A model generated the notes under the pieces. That model saw only the letters and a list, made by a program, of their open reading frames with translations, did not search any database and was not told the origin of the DNA. A stretch of DNA of 40,276 bases, taken from positions 1-40,276 of the forward strand of contig LNFH01000273.1 of NCBI GenBank assembly GCA_001464235.1, in the 5' to 3' direction. A program made the position numbers and the translations under genes. The stretch is from Rhizobiales bacterium Ga0077556. GTDB lineage: Bacteria; Pseudomonadota; Alphaproteobacteria; Rhizobiales; Phreatobacteraceae. This document shows positions 25,961 through 34,872 of the stretch, piece by piece (the first letter of the stretch is position 1; every line of letters starts with the position of its first letter).

Positions 25961-26821
25961 GTGACCACCCTACCCTCGCCCTGGCTGCGATCGACCGACT
26001 GGCTCGCCGACCATCTCGGCTATCCCGACCTCGTGATCCTCGACGGCTCCTATTTCCTGCCGACCATGAAGCGGGATGCGGACGCCGAATTCCTGGAGGC
26101 GCACATCCCCGGCGCGCAGCGCTTCGACATCGACGTCGTCAAGGATCCCGATTCCGACCTGCCCCACATGATGCCCTCGGCGACGGTCTTCTCTGCCGCC
26201 TGCCGCAAGCTCGGCATCGGCGACGGCAAGTCCATTCTCGTCTACGATTCCCTCGGCCTGTTCTCGGCGCCCCGCGTCTGGTGGATGTGCCGCAGCTTCG
26301 GCATCGAGCGCGTCTTCATCCTCGACGGCGGCCTGCCGAAATGGGTGGCCGAGGGCCGCGAGGTGGAGACGGGGCCGGCCCGCCCGCGCGAGGCGCGTCA
26401 CCTCACCGCCCGGCAGAACCACGGCGCGGTGGCCGATCTCGGCGACGTCAAGAAGGCCCTGGCGAGCGGCAAGGTGCAGGTGGTGGACGCGCGCTCCGCC
26501 GAGCGCTTCCGCGGCGAGGCGCCGGAGCCGCGCGCAGGCCTCCGGAGCGGCCACATGCCCGGCTCCTTCAACGTCCCGTCCTCCGCCCTCGTCGAGGACG
26601 GACGCCTCGTGTCCCAGGAGCGCATCCGCGCCGCCTTCAGCGCCGCGGGCGTCGACCTCGACAAGCCGGTCATCACCAGCTGCGGGTCCGGTGTCTCCGC
26701 CGGCATCCTCTGGCTCGGTCTCGACGCCCTCGGCAAGCAGCCGGCCGGCCTCTATGACGGCTCGTGGAGCGAATGGGGTGCCCGCGACGACTGCCCGGTG
26801 GCTACCGGGCCGGGCAGGTGA
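25961..26821 (+). CDS. sseA: 3-mercaptopyruvate sulfurtransferase
   Basis: A 286-residue protein with two rhodanese domains. The active-site loop in the second is CGSGVSAGI with the persulfide-forming Cys at residue 241, the CG-S/T-G-V-T/S pattern of mercaptopyruvate sulfurtransferases rather than thiosulfate rhodaneses. The first domain carries DYPD-like VILDGSYFLPTMKRDADAEF and AHIPGAQRFDID. The start is taken as GTG 25961 (VTTLPSPWLRS) because GAGGAGAC lies about 10 bases upstream; an in-frame ATG further upstream falls inside the AlaX gene. It follows the AlaX-like gene by 13 bases, forming a cysK-alaX-sseA transcript. Confidence 0.93.
   Translation: MTTLPSPWLRSTDWLADHLGYPDLVILDGSYFLPTMKRDADAEFLEAHIPGAQRFDIDVVKDPDSDLPHMMPSATVFSAACRKLGIGDGKSILVYDSLGLFSAPRVWWMCRSFGIERVFILDGGLPKWVAEGREVETGPARPREARHLTARQNHGAVADLGDVKKALASGKVQVVDARSAERFRGEAPEPRAGLRSGHMPGSFNVPSSALVEDGRLVSQERIRAAFSAAGVDLDKPVITSCGSGVSAGILWLGLDALGKQPAGLYDGSWSEWGARDDCPVATGPGR
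26791..26817 (+). terminator. Hairpin at the 3' end of sseA
   Basis: Two mutually exclusive GC-rich stems overlap here: GCCCGGT/ACCGGGC (26793-26799 with 26804-26810, 4-base loop) and CTGCCCGG/CCGGGCAG (26791-26798 with 26810-26817). They lie inside the last codons of sseA. No T-tract follows. A rho-dependent or bidirectional 3' structure is possible. Confidence 0.3.
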
Positions 26822-26839
26822 GCTGAAGGGTTCCGGTTC

Positions 26840-27310
26840 TCAAGCGACCAGCGTCACGAGCGACAGCCCGAAGGCGCACAGGCAGACGACGACGCGCGCG
26901 CGGTGCCAGGCCGCCCAGCGCGCGAGGGCGGCCGGCAAGTCCCCGGCCGGCACCGCATGCCGGATGAATGCGTCGTTCGCCGCCTTGAAGAACGCGAAAT
27001 AGATGCCGACCAGACTGCAGGCCAGCACCGCCGCCCCGATAGCCGAGAGGCCGCGGGGCGCGAGGCTGCCGGACTGAAGAACGGCCTGGATGGCCGCCAG
27101 AACGGCTGCCGGCGGCGCCGCGACCGTCAGCGGCGTGAAGAACCTGTAGAGAAGCGGTCCGAAGGTCGGGTGCAACGCAAAGAAGGTCTCGGCCGGCAGC
27201 GTGCGCCAGTAGGGCACCAGCAGCCGGTCCTCGGCCAGCAGGGCCCCGGCAAGAAGTCCGAGGCTCGCAGCCGCCACGAGCGGCAACACATGAGCTGCCA
27301 GCCCCGTCAA
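26840..27310 (-). CDS. Small integral membrane protein, DUF1772-like
   Basis: A 156-residue protein with four predicted helices: HVLPLVAAASLGLLAGALLA, a segment around LTVAAPPAAVLAAIQAVLQ, GAAVLACSLVGIYFAFF and VVVCLCAFGLSLVTLVA. The AANDAFIRHA...LARWAAWHRARVVVCL arrangement resembles the DUF1772 (anthrone-oxygenase-like) family; I hold this only moderately. The start is TTG at 27310, supported by a strong GGAGGGG Shine-Dalgarno 5 bases upstream. It begins 25 bases after aapP on the same strand, so it may be the last gene of the aap transcript. It is convergent with sseA. Confidence 0.7.
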   Translation of the reverse strand: MTGLAAHVLPLVAAASLGLLAGALLAEDRLLVPYWRTLPAETFFALHPTFGPLLYRFFTPLTVAAPPAAVLAAIQAVLQSGSLAPRGLSAIGAAVLACSLVGIYFAFFKAANDAFIRHAVPAGDLPAALARWAAWHRARVVVCLCAFGLSLVTLVA

Positions 27311-27335
27311 AGATGCCCCTCCGGCGCGTCGCCGA

Positions 27336-28109
<774 letters not shown>

Positions 28110-28147
28110 GCGGAACTCCTGAAATCCAGTCTGGCGGAGGGCCGCTC

Positions 28148-29461
28148 TTAGCGGCGGCGTCCGGTGTTGAGGCGGTTCTCGACGAAGATCGAGTAGCGGG
28201 ACATGAAGTAGCAGAACGCGAAGTAGATGATCCCCGCGAAGGCGAAGCCGGTGTAGAGCGTGACGGGGCTCGCCCATTGCGGGTCGGTGAAGCCCGCGCG
28301 GATGCCGCCGAGAAGATCGAAGATCGCCACGATGGAGACCAGCGTCGTGTCCTTGAACAGGCCGATGAAGGCGTTGACGATTCCCGGGATCACCAGTTTC
28401 AGCGCCTGCGGCATGACGATGAGGCTCATCATCCGCGGATAGTTGAGGCCCAGCGCCATGGCGCCCTCGAACTGGCCCTTGGGGATCGCCTGCAGGCCGC
28501 CGCGGATCGTCTCGGCCATGTAGGCGCCGGAGAAGATCGACACGCCGACCAGCACGCGCACCATGGCGTCGGGCGACCGTTCGAGGAAGAGCGGCAGCAT
28601 GTAGGTGGCGAAGAACAGCACGGTGATCAGCGGCACGCCGCGCACCAGCTCGATCACCGCCACCGACAGGAGGCGGATGATCGGCATCTTCGAGCGCCGG
28701 CCGAGCGCCAGCGCGACGCCGATGGGCAGCGCCGCGACGATGCCGGTCGTCGCCACGACGAGGGTGACCAGGAGGCCACCCCACTGCCGCGTCTCGACCA
28801 CCGGCAGCCGCGGCGCGTCGAGGAGGCCGGTGCGGACCAGCAGCAGGAGCAGGATGCCGACCACGATGGCCGCGCCGCCCGCCTGCAGGAACAGGAGGTT
28901 GGGCGGGCCCTCCACCCGGCTCATCAGATAGCCGACCACGAGGGTGATGCCGCCGAGGATCGCCAGCCAGCCGATGACGCTCAGCCACGGATTGATGATC
29001 GACCCGCCGTAGAGGAGGTTGAAGGCGAGGATCGGGAAGGCGCCGAAGAACAGCACCGCGTTGAGCGGCTTCTGCGGCACGGCCGGAATGAGCAGCGGCA
29101 CCAGCAGCGCCACGGCGACGCCATAGGTCAGGTTGACCCGCCAGCGCTCGTCGACGGGATAGAACCCGTACATGAACTGGCCGAACTTCGCCCAGACGAA
29201 GGGCCAGCAGGCCCCCACCGACCGGCCGACCTTGTCGTCGAGGCAGGCGTCGCGGTCGGCGCCGGTCCACACCGCGCGGATGACGGTGAAGTCGATGAAG
29301 GTCCAGAGCAGCGTCACCGCGATATAGGCGCCGACCACGGTCAGCAGCGCCTGGAGGGGGCTGGACAGGAGGTTGGCGCGCACCCAGCCCCACGGGCCGA
29401 CGAGGCTCGCCGGCGGCGGCAGGGGCTGCAGCAGTTCCGAACGGGTGAAGGAGGTGGTCAT
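28148..29461 (-). CDS. aapM: General L-amino-acid ABC transporter, permease AapM
   Basis: A 437-residue inner-membrane permease. The conserved HisMQ-type C-terminal core is clear: a [12 protein letters not shown] segment, [14 protein letters not shown], the EAA-type stretch [43 protein letters not shown] and [17 protein letters not shown]. The long N-terminal part with extra helices and the [12 protein letters not shown]...[20 protein letters not shown] stretch is characteristic of AapM and BztC, not of shorter HisM-type permeases. It pairs with AapQ to form the channel. It is 10 bases downstream of aapQ. Confidence 0.94.
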   Translation of the reverse strand: MTTSFTRSELLQPLPPPASLVGPWGWVRANLLSSPLQALLTVVGAYIAVTLLWTFIDFTVIRAVWTGADRDACLDDKVGRSVGACWPFVWAKFGQFMYGFYPVDERWRVNLTYGVAVALLVPLLIPAVPQKPLNAVLFFGAFPILAFNLLYGGSIINPWLSVIGWLAILGGITLVVGYLMSRVEGPPNLLFLQAGGAAIVVGILLLLLVRTGLLDAPRLPVVETRQWGGLLVTLVVATTGIVAALPIGVALALGRRSKMPIIRLLSVAVIELVRGVPLITVLFFATYMLPLFLERSPDAMVRVLVGVSIFSGAYMAETIRGGLQAIPKGQFEGAMALGLNYPRMMSLIVMPQALKLVIPGIVNAFIGLFKDTTLVSIVAIFDLLGGIRAGFTDPQWASPVTLYTGFAFAGIIYFAFCYFMSRYSIFVENRLNTGRRR

Positions 29462-29471
29462 CGCCGCGCCC

Positions 29472-30674
29472 TCACCGCTCGACCAGCGCGATGCGCTGGT
29501 TGTACCAGTTCATGAAGATGGACGTGATGATCGAGATCGTCAGGTAGCAGCCCATCCACATGGCGATGATCTCGATCGCCTGGCCCGTCTGGTTGAGGAT
29601 CGTGCCGCCGACCGACACCATGTCCGGATAGCCGATGCCGACGGCCAGCGACGAGTTCTTGGCGAGGTTCAGGTACTGGCTGGTGAGCGGCGGGATGATC
29701 ACCCGCAGCGCCTGGGGAACGACGATCAGGTTGAGGATCCGGCCCTCGGCAAGCCCGAGCGAGCGGCCCGCCTCGGTCTGCCCGTAGCTGACCGCCTGGA
29801 TGCCGGCGCGCACGATCTCGCCGATGAAGGCGGCGGTGTAGGCGACCAGTGCCAGGGTGAGGGCGACGAACTCCGGAATCAGCGTCATGCCGCCGGTGAG
29901 GTTGAAGCGGCCCTGCTGGGCATAGTCGAAGGAGATCGGCATCCCGCTGAGGAAATAGGCGAGGATCGGCAGGCCGATGATGAGGCCCGCCATGCTCGCC
30001 GCTACCGGGAACTGCTCGCCGGTCGCCGCCTGCCGCTTGTAGGCCCAGGAGCGCACGAGGAAGGCGACGACGATGCCGACGACGAGAGCGATGCCGATGG
30101 CGCCCGATCCCGCCTCGAAGATCGGCCGCGGCACGGTGATGCCGCGCTGGTTGGCGAAGAACAGGCCGAACAGCGAATGGGAATTGCGCGGTGTCGGCAT
30201 GGAGGCGAGCACGGCGAGATACCAGAAGAGGATCTGGAACAGCAGCGGCAGGTTCCGGATCACCTCGACGTACCAGTAGGCGATCTTCGAGATCACCCAG
30301 TTGGGCGAGAGCCGCGCCACGCCGACGACGAAGCCGAGCAGGGTCGCGAAGAAGATGCCGACGACGGCCACGAGGAGGGTGTTCAGCAGACCGATGAGGA
30401 AGGCCCGCCCGTAGGACATCGATTCGGCCCAGGCGATCGGCGTCTGCGAGATGCCGAAGCCCGCCGTCTGCTCGAGGAAGCCGAAGCCGCCGGCGATGTT
30501 CTGGTTGCGCAGGTTGGTCACCGCGTTGGTGACCGCCGTGAAGATCACGAAGACGAGGAGCGCCAGGGCCAGTCCCTGGAAGATCAGACTCCGCGTCTTC
30601 GGATCATTGAAGAACGCCACTTTGGGCGCACTTGTCGCGCGAGCCGGCAACGTGCCGTCCGTCATATCCGCCAT
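29472..30674 (-). CDS. aapQ: General L-amino-acid ABC transporter, permease AapQ
   Basis: A 400-residue permease partner of AapM, with the EAA region GIQAVSYGQTEAGRSLGLAEGRILNLIVVPQALRVIIPPLTSQYL and the downstream LAKNSSLAVGIGYPDMVSVGGTILNQTGQ typical of AapQ and BztB. N-terminal cytoplasmic residues precede a helix FQGLALALLVFVIFTAVTNAV. The ATG at 30674 (MADMTDGTLPARA) follows a 127-base gap after aapJ that contains a hairpin and a possible internal promoter. It is separated from aapM by 10 bases. Confidence 0.94.
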   Translation of the reverse strand: MADMTDGTLPARATSAPKVAFFNDPKTRSLIFQGLALALLVFVIFTAVTNAVTNLRNQNIAGGFGFLEQTAGFGISQTPIAWAESMSYGRAFLIGLLNTLLVAVVGIFFATLLGFVVGVARLSPNWVISKIAYWYVEVIRNLPLLFQILFWYLAVLASMPTPRNSHSLFGLFFANQRGITVPRPIFEAGSGAIGIALVVGIVVAFLVRSWAYKRQAATGEQFPVAASMAGLIIGLPILAYFLSGMPISFDYAQQGRFNLTGGMTLIPEFVALTLALVAYTAAFIGEIVRAGIQAVSYGQTEAGRSLGLAEGRILNLIVVPQALRVIIPPLTSQYLNLAKNSSLAVGIGYPDMVSVGGTILNQTGQAIEIIAMWMGCYLTISIITSIFMNWYNQRIALVER

Positions 30675-30734
30675 CCCCTGCTCTGGCCCGGCGAGTGCCT
30701 CCTCGATGGAAGGCGGTTGTCTTCGCCGGAATAC

Positions 30735-30759
30735 CGTCCCGGATCGTGGACCCGGGACG
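30735..30759 (-). other. Hairpin between aapJ and aapQ
   Basis: CGTCCCGG at 30735-30742 pairs with CCGGGACG at 30752-30759 around a 9-base loop, giving a GC-rich 8-bp stem in the gap between the solute-binding-protein and permease genes. No T-tract. Such hairpins often protect the upstream binding-protein message from 3' decay. Confidence 0.55.
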
Positions 30760-30767
30760 ATGATCGT

Positions 30768-30795
30768 GTCTAGTCGCTCAGCGCCGATATTTTAA
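30768..30795 (-). promoter_or_regulatory. Possible internal promoter for aapQMP
   Basis: On the minus strand, TTAAAA (30790-30795) and CTAGAC (30768-30773) are separated by 16 bases, in an unusually AT-rich patch for this DNA. The match to sigma-70 boxes is poor, so this is tentative. Confidence 0.25.
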
Positions 30796-30801
30796 GCGCG
30801 C

Positions 30802-31827
30802 TCAGCGGATGGGCGGAGCGTACTGCAGGCCGCCCTTCGTCCACAGGGCGTTCAGGCCGCGCGAGATGCCGAGGCGGGTCGAGGGGCCGACGTTGCGGTC
30901 GAAGGCCTCGGCATAGTTGCCGACGTGGCGGACGATGCGGACCACCCAGTCCTTGGTCAGACCGAGGGCCTCGCCGCCATTGCCCTCGACGCCGAGCACG
31001 CGCCGGATCTCGGGGTTGGTCGACTGCAGCATCTGGTCGAGATTGGCCTTGGTGATGTTGAGCTCCTCGGCCGTGATCATGGCGTAGTGGACCCATTTCA
31101 CGACGTCGAGCCACTGGTCGTCACCGTGACGGACCACCGGACCGAGCGGCTCCTTGGAGATGATCTCCGGCAGAACCACGTGATCGTCGGGCTTGGCGAG
31201 CTTCACGCGCTCGGCATAGAGGCCCGAGGCGTCGGTCGTGAAGACGTCGCAGCGCCCGGAATCATAGGCCTTGATCGTCTCGTCGGCGCTGGCGAACACC
31301 ACCGGCTCGTACTTCAGGTTGTTGGCCCGGAAGAAGTCGGCGACGTTGAGCTCGGTGGTGGTGCCCGTCTGCACGCAGACGGAGGCGCCGGAGAGCTCGC
31401 GGGCGCTCTTCACGTTGAGCGACTTGCGGACCATGAAGCCCTGGCCGTCGTAGTAGTTGATGCCGGCGAAGTTCAGGCCGAGCGAGGTGTCGCGCTGCAG
31501 CGTCCAGGTGGTGTTGCGCGACAGCACGTCGATCTCGCCGGACTGCAGGGCCGTGAAGCGATCCTTGGCCGAGAGGGGCGAGAAGCGCACCTTGGTCGGG
31601 TCGTTGAAGATGGCGGCGGCGAGAGCGCGGCAGAGGTCGACGTCGAGGCCGGTCCAGTTGCCGGCGCTGTCCGGCATGGAGAAGCCGGCGAGACCCTGGG
31701 TCACGCCGCACTGGACGAAGCCCTTGTTCTGGATGTTGCGGAGCGTCGAGGGCGCCTGAGCCAGCGCAGCCGTGGCGCCGAGGCCGAGCGCGGCCCCGAG
31801 CGCGAGCGTTGAGACGATACGTTTCAT
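30802..31827 (-). CDS. aapJ: General L-amino-acid ABC transporter, periplasmic binding protein
   Basis: A 341-residue periplasmic solute-binding protein. The signal peptide is MKRIVSTLALGAALGLGATAALAQ. The mature N-terminus LRNIQNKGFVQCGVTQGLAGFS, then WTGLDVDLCRALAAAIF and the ligand-binding SAKDRFTALQSGEIDVLSRNTTWTLQRD, are AapJ and BztA hallmarks. C-terminal VLGVEGNGGEALGLTKDWVVRIVRHVGNYAEAFDRNVG is also typical. It captures a broad range of L-amino acids for AapQMP. ATG 31827 has GGAAAGG about 8 bases upstream. It is the first gene of the operon and is divergent from metC. Confidence 0.96.
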   Translation of the reverse strand: MKRIVSTLALGAALGLGATAALAQAPSTLRNIQNKGFVQCGVTQGLAGFSMPDSAGNWTGLDVDLCRALAAAIFNDPTKVRFSPLSAKDRFTALQSGEIDVLSRNTTWTLQRDTSLGLNFAGINYYDGQGFMVRKSLNVKSARELSGASVCVQTGTTTELNVADFFRANNLKYEPVVFASADETIKAYDSGRCDVFTTDASGLYAERVKLAKPDDHVVLPEIISKEPLGPVVRHGDDQWLDVVKWVHYAMITAEELNITKANLDQMLQSTNPEIRRVLGVEGNGGEALGLTKDWVVRIVRHVGNYAEAFDRNVGPSTRLGISRGLNALWTKGGLQYAPPIR

Positions 31828-31932
31828 GGTGGCAGCCTTTCCCACTCTGAATGTGGATTGTTTGTTGTCTTTGCGGGCGCCTGGAAGGCACCGTCGTCGA
31901 GGACATTCATCCCGAAGACCCCGCATTTCTGC

Positions 31933-31961
31933 ATCTCAGGCCATCTCGCCTGCGGGGTCAA
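31933..31961 (-). promoter_or_regulatory. Candidate aapJ promoter
   Basis: On the minus strand TTGACC (31956-31961) is followed 17 bases later by TGAGAT (31933-31938), about 105 bases upstream of the aapJ start. The -35 box matches five of six consensus bases; the -10 matches three. It lies back-to-back with a metC-facing TTGACG. Confidence 0.4.
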
Positions 31962-31965
31962 GGGC

Positions 31966-31994
31966 TTGACGGCAGACCATTTCGCCGCGGAAAT
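31966..31994 (+). promoter_or_regulatory. Candidate metC promoter
   Basis: TTGACG at 31966-31971 with GGAAAT at 31989-31994 after 17 bases; the -10 is weak. Its -35 forms the right arm of the inverted repeat GTCAAG-GG-CTTGAC (31957-31970) shared with the aapJ -35. Confidence 0.35.
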
Positions 31995-32058
31995 GGCCCC
32001 GCCCCCGCCGGGGGAGAATCTTCCCTCCTGACGACTTTCCCAACAATTCGAGGCAGGT

Positions 32059-33240
32059 ATGGCTGGCTCTTCCGATTCCAAGCGCCTGTCCGAGCGCACG
32101 CGACTCGTCCTCGGCGGCCGCAAGCCGGCCGAGCAGTTCGGCTTCGTCAATACGCCGATCTACAGGGGCTCGACCGTCCTCTACCCGACCTACGAGGAGT
32201 TGAAGGCCCGCCGCCAGAAATACGTTTACGGGACCAAGGGGACGCCGACGACGCGCGCTCTCGAGGAGGCCTGGACGGACCTTTCGGGCGCAGCCGGCAC
32301 GGTGCTGGTGCCCTCCGGTCTCGCCGCCATCGCGATCGCCCTCCAGTCCTGCCTGAAGGCCGGCGACCACATGCTGGTCACCGATTCCGTCTATCGCCCG
32401 ACCCGGCAATATGCCGACGGCCTCCTGAAGCGCTTCGGCGTCGAGACGACCTATTACGACCCGCTGATCGGGGCCGGGATCGCCGACCTGATGCGGCCCA
32501 ACACCACAGTGGTCTTCACCGAGGCCCCGGGATCCCAGTCCTTCGAGATGCAGGACATCCCGGCCATTGCCGCCGCTGCCCATGCCAAGGGCGCGCTGGT
32601 GGTGATGGACAACACCTGGGCGACGCCCCTCTATTTCCCGCCCCACGAGCGCGGCGCCGACATCGCCATCGAGGCCGGCACCAAATATCTCGGCGGCCAT
32701 TCCGACCTTCTCATGGGCCTCGTCACCGCCAACGAGCGCGCATGGCCGGCGCTGAAGGAGACGGCCGAGCTGACCGCGGTCGGCGCCGGGCCGGAGGATT
32801 GTTTCCTCGCCCTGCGCGGCCTGCGCACCATGAAGCTGCGCCTCGACGAGGCGAACCGCCAGGGCATGGCCATGGCGGAATGGCTGTCGCAGCGCCCCGA
32901 GGTGAAGACGGTGCTGCACCCCGCCTTCCCCTCCCATCCCGGCCACGCCATCTGGAAGCGCGACTTCAAGGGCGCATCCGGCCTCTTCTCGGTCATCCTC
33001 CACCCGCTCACCGAACGGCAGATCGGCGCCTTCCTCGACGGGCTCGAACTGTTCGGAATGGGCTATTCGTGGGGCGGCTACGAGAGCCTCGTCGTGCCCT
33101 TCGACTGCGCGCCCTACCGCACGGCGACCACGTGGAATCCAGGCGGCACGGCGCTGCGCTTCCAGATCGGGCTCGAGGACGTCGCCGACCTGCAGGCCGA
33201 CCTCGCCGCCGGCTTCGAGCGCGTCAAGGCGGCCGGCTGA
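32059..33240 (+). CDS. metC: Cystathionine beta-lyase
   Basis: A 393-residue PLP enzyme of the Cys/Met metabolism family that cleaves cystathionine to homocysteine, ammonia and pyruvate in methionine synthesis. The PLP lysine is at residue 209 in EAGTKYLGGHSDLLMG. Also visible are YGTKGTPTTRALEEAWTDL near the N-terminus, VPSGLAAIAIALQSCLKAGDH and VVMDNTWATPLYF. The YSWGGYESLVVPFD region is characteristic of MetC rather than MetB. ATG 32059 has AGGCAGG just upstream. It is divergent from aapJ and its stop is two bases from the convergent PAP2 gene stop. Confidence 0.94.
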   Translation: MAGSSDSKRLSERTRLVLGGRKPAEQFGFVNTPIYRGSTVLYPTYEELKARRQKYVYGTKGTPTTRALEEAWTDLSGAAGTVLVPSGLAAIAIALQSCLKAGDHMLVTDSVYRPTRQYADGLLKRFGVETTYYDPLIGAGIADLMRPNTTVVFTEAPGSQSFEMQDIPAIAAAAHAKGALVVMDNTWATPLYFPPHERGADIAIEAGTKYLGGHSDLLMGLVTANERAWPALKETAELTAVGAGPEDCFLALRGLRTMKLRLDEANRQGMAMAEWLSQRPEVKTVLHPAFPSHPGHAIWKRDFKGASGLFSVILHPLTERQIGAFLDGLELFGMGYSWGGYESLVVPFDCAPYRTATTWNPGGTALRFQIGLEDVADLQADLAAGFERVKAAG

Positions 33241-33242
33241 CC

Positions 33243-34124
33243 TCAGCCGGCGAGGCGCCGGACCATCCGGCCGAGCGCCTGCCGCACCCGCCGCACCGGC
33301 ATGGGGAAAGGCCGGCGCGACGGTCCCGGCGTGAAGACGAGGGCCCGGCGCGCGAACCAGTCGCGCGTCATCAGCGTGAACCAGGCACCCCACAGCGATC
33401 CGACCACGATGTCGGTGAAATAGTGCGCGTCGACCGCGATGCGGCTGAAGGCGACCACAGCCGCCGCGGCGATGAAGGCCGTCCGCCAGCGCGGAAACAG
33501 CGCGGCGAAGGCGACCCCGATGGCGAAGGCCGTCTGCGAATGGCCCGAGGGAAAGCTCGCATAGGACGACGCCCAGCTCGGGAACTGGAAGTGCAGCGCG
33601 CCGAACTCCTCGAAATAGCGGGGCCGGCCACGGGCGATGATGCGCTTGACGATGGTGATGATCAGGCCCGAACCGCCGACGGCGATGAACACGAAGGCGA
33701 GCCTGGCGGCGAGCGCCAGCATCACCTTGTCGGCGAATCCGCGCACCGGACGTACCACCGTGAAGATGACGAGGATGGCGACGCCGCTCGGAATCAGCAC
33801 CCAGGCGGACTTGCCGACGTCGGTCACAGCCTCCCAGATGATGGCGCTGGTTCCCGACGTGTAGGCCCTGACGCCTTGGAAGATCGGGTCGAGATAGGCC
33901 ATGCCGGCAAGGATCAGCGCCAGCGCCAGCAGGGCGGCGCAGAAGCGCTCGGCGCCGCTGTCGAAGAGGCGAAGCGCCGGCGACGCGCCGGGCCGCACCG
34001 GGCGGAACAGGCGCTGCAGCGCCCCGGCGAAGGTCTCGCCGAGATGGCCGAGGATGCGCCGCGGTCCGCGGCCGGCCTGCGGGGCGGCGTCAGTGGCGGG
34101 CTGGAGCGGGCTCGACGGGGTCAT
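33243..34124 (-). CDS. PAP2-superfamily membrane phosphatase
   Basis: A 293-residue multi-helix membrane protein with the three PAP2 phosphatase motifs in order: KRIIARGRPR (C1), FPSGHSQTAFAIG (C2, catalytic PSGH) and SRIAVDAHYFTDIVVG (C3 with the nucleophilic His). Such enzymes dephosphorylate lipids such as undecaprenyl pyrophosphate, phosphatidate or lipid A; the substrate here cannot be told. The N-terminal region before the first helix is Pro/Ala-rich. It is convergent with metC and divergent from the VUT gene. Confidence 0.92.
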   Translation of the reverse strand: MTPSSPLQPATDAAPQAGRGPRRILGHLGETFAGALQRLFRPVRPGASPALRLFDSGAERFCAALLALALILAGMAYLDPIFQGVRAYTSGTSAIIWEAVTDVGKSAWVLIPSGVAILVIFTVVRPVRGFADKVMLALAARLAFVFIAVGGSGLIITIVKRIIARGRPRYFEEFGALHFQFPSWASSYASFPSGHSQTAFAIGVAFAALFPRWRTAFIAAAAVVAFSRIAVDAHYFTDIVVGSLWGAWFTLMTRDWFARRALVFTPGPSRRPFPMPVRRVRQALGRMVRRLAG

Positions 34125-34209
34125 GGTGACGGTTTAGGCCATTCGCGACCGCGGGTCACGACCTCGCCGGCGGCAGATTCGCGCAGTTGAGGGATGACGG
34201 GACGCGCCC

Positions 34210-34788
34210 TTGCCGTTATGGAGGCGCCTTCCCCTGAACGCGTTTCTGGTCATGCTCGGTTATCTCGCCCTCGCCGGCTTCATCGCCACCATCCCCGCGG
34301 CCAACTGGCTCATCGCCAATGCCGGCACGGTCTGCGTGCCGAACGGCCCCTGCCTCATCCCGGTCGGCTTCGGGCTGATGGCGCCGAGCGGCGTGCTGAT
34401 GATCGGCCTCGCCCTGGTGTTGCGCGACCTCGTGCAGCGCCGGCTCGGCGTGCTGTGGTCGCTCGGCGGCATCGTCGCCGGTGCCGCCCTGTCCTGGGCG
34501 GTGGCGGCCCCTGCCCTGGCGCTTGCCTCCGCCGCCGCCTTCCTGTTCTCGGAGCTGGCGGACACCGCGGTCTATACGCCGCTGGCGAAGAAGCGCCTCA
34601 TCGCCGCCGTCTGGGCCTCGAGCCTCGTCGGCACGGTCATCGATTCCACCCTCTTCCTGTGGCTCGCCTTCGGGTCCGTGAGCCTCCTGCCCGGTCTCGT
34701 CCTCGGCAAGATCTGGATGGTGGCGGCGGCGACCCTCGCGCTGTGGATCATGCGCCGCCGCGATCCCGACGCCTTCGCCGCACGCTGA
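34210..34788 (+). CDS. VUT-family transporter (YhhQ-like vitamin or queuosine-precursor type)
   Basis: A 192-residue membrane protein of the VUT (COG1738) family, which includes queuosine-precursor transporters. Recognisable pieces: helix FLVMLGYLALAGFIATIPAANWLI, GLMAPSGVLMIGLALVLRDLVQRRLG, and AAAFLFSELADTAVYTPLAKKRLIAAVWASSLVGTVIDSTLFLWLAFGS. The start is uncertain: TTG 34210 gives MPLWRRLPLNAF with only a weak GACGGGA upstream, and the first in-frame ATG (34252) would remove the start of the first helix. No queuosine genes are in the window, so substrate is unknown. Confidence 0.85.
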   Translation: MPLWRRLPLNAFLVMLGYLALAGFIATIPAANWLIANAGTVCVPNGPCLIPVGFGLMAPSGVLMIGLALVLRDLVQRRLGVLWSLGGIVAGAALSWAVAAPALALASAAAFLFSELADTAVYTPLAKKRLIAAVWASSLVGTVIDSTLFLWLAFGSVSLLPGLVLGKIWMVAAATLALWIMRRRDPDAFAAR

Positions 34789-34872
34789 CCCCCCCTCTTC
34801 CGCACGGCCGAATTGACGGCGGCGCCCGGCGGCAGGCCCGATGGCGCTTGCCCAGCCGCGCGAGGAAGCCCC

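Noticed and set aside
31828-31980. Sigma-54 promoter upstream of aapJ, expected if nitrogen-regulated
   Set aside because: No TGGCAC-N5-TTGC-like element on the minus strand.
31828-32058. SAM riboswitch upstream of metC
   Set aside because: I found no SAM-I or SAM-II core sequence or matching stems; only the divided -35 palindrome and a short GC-rich hairpin.
33232-33251. Intrinsic terminator between metC and the PAP2 gene
   Set aside because: The 9-bp palindrome has only a 2-base centre and no T-tract on either strand; it partly reflects similar terminal codons of the two genes.
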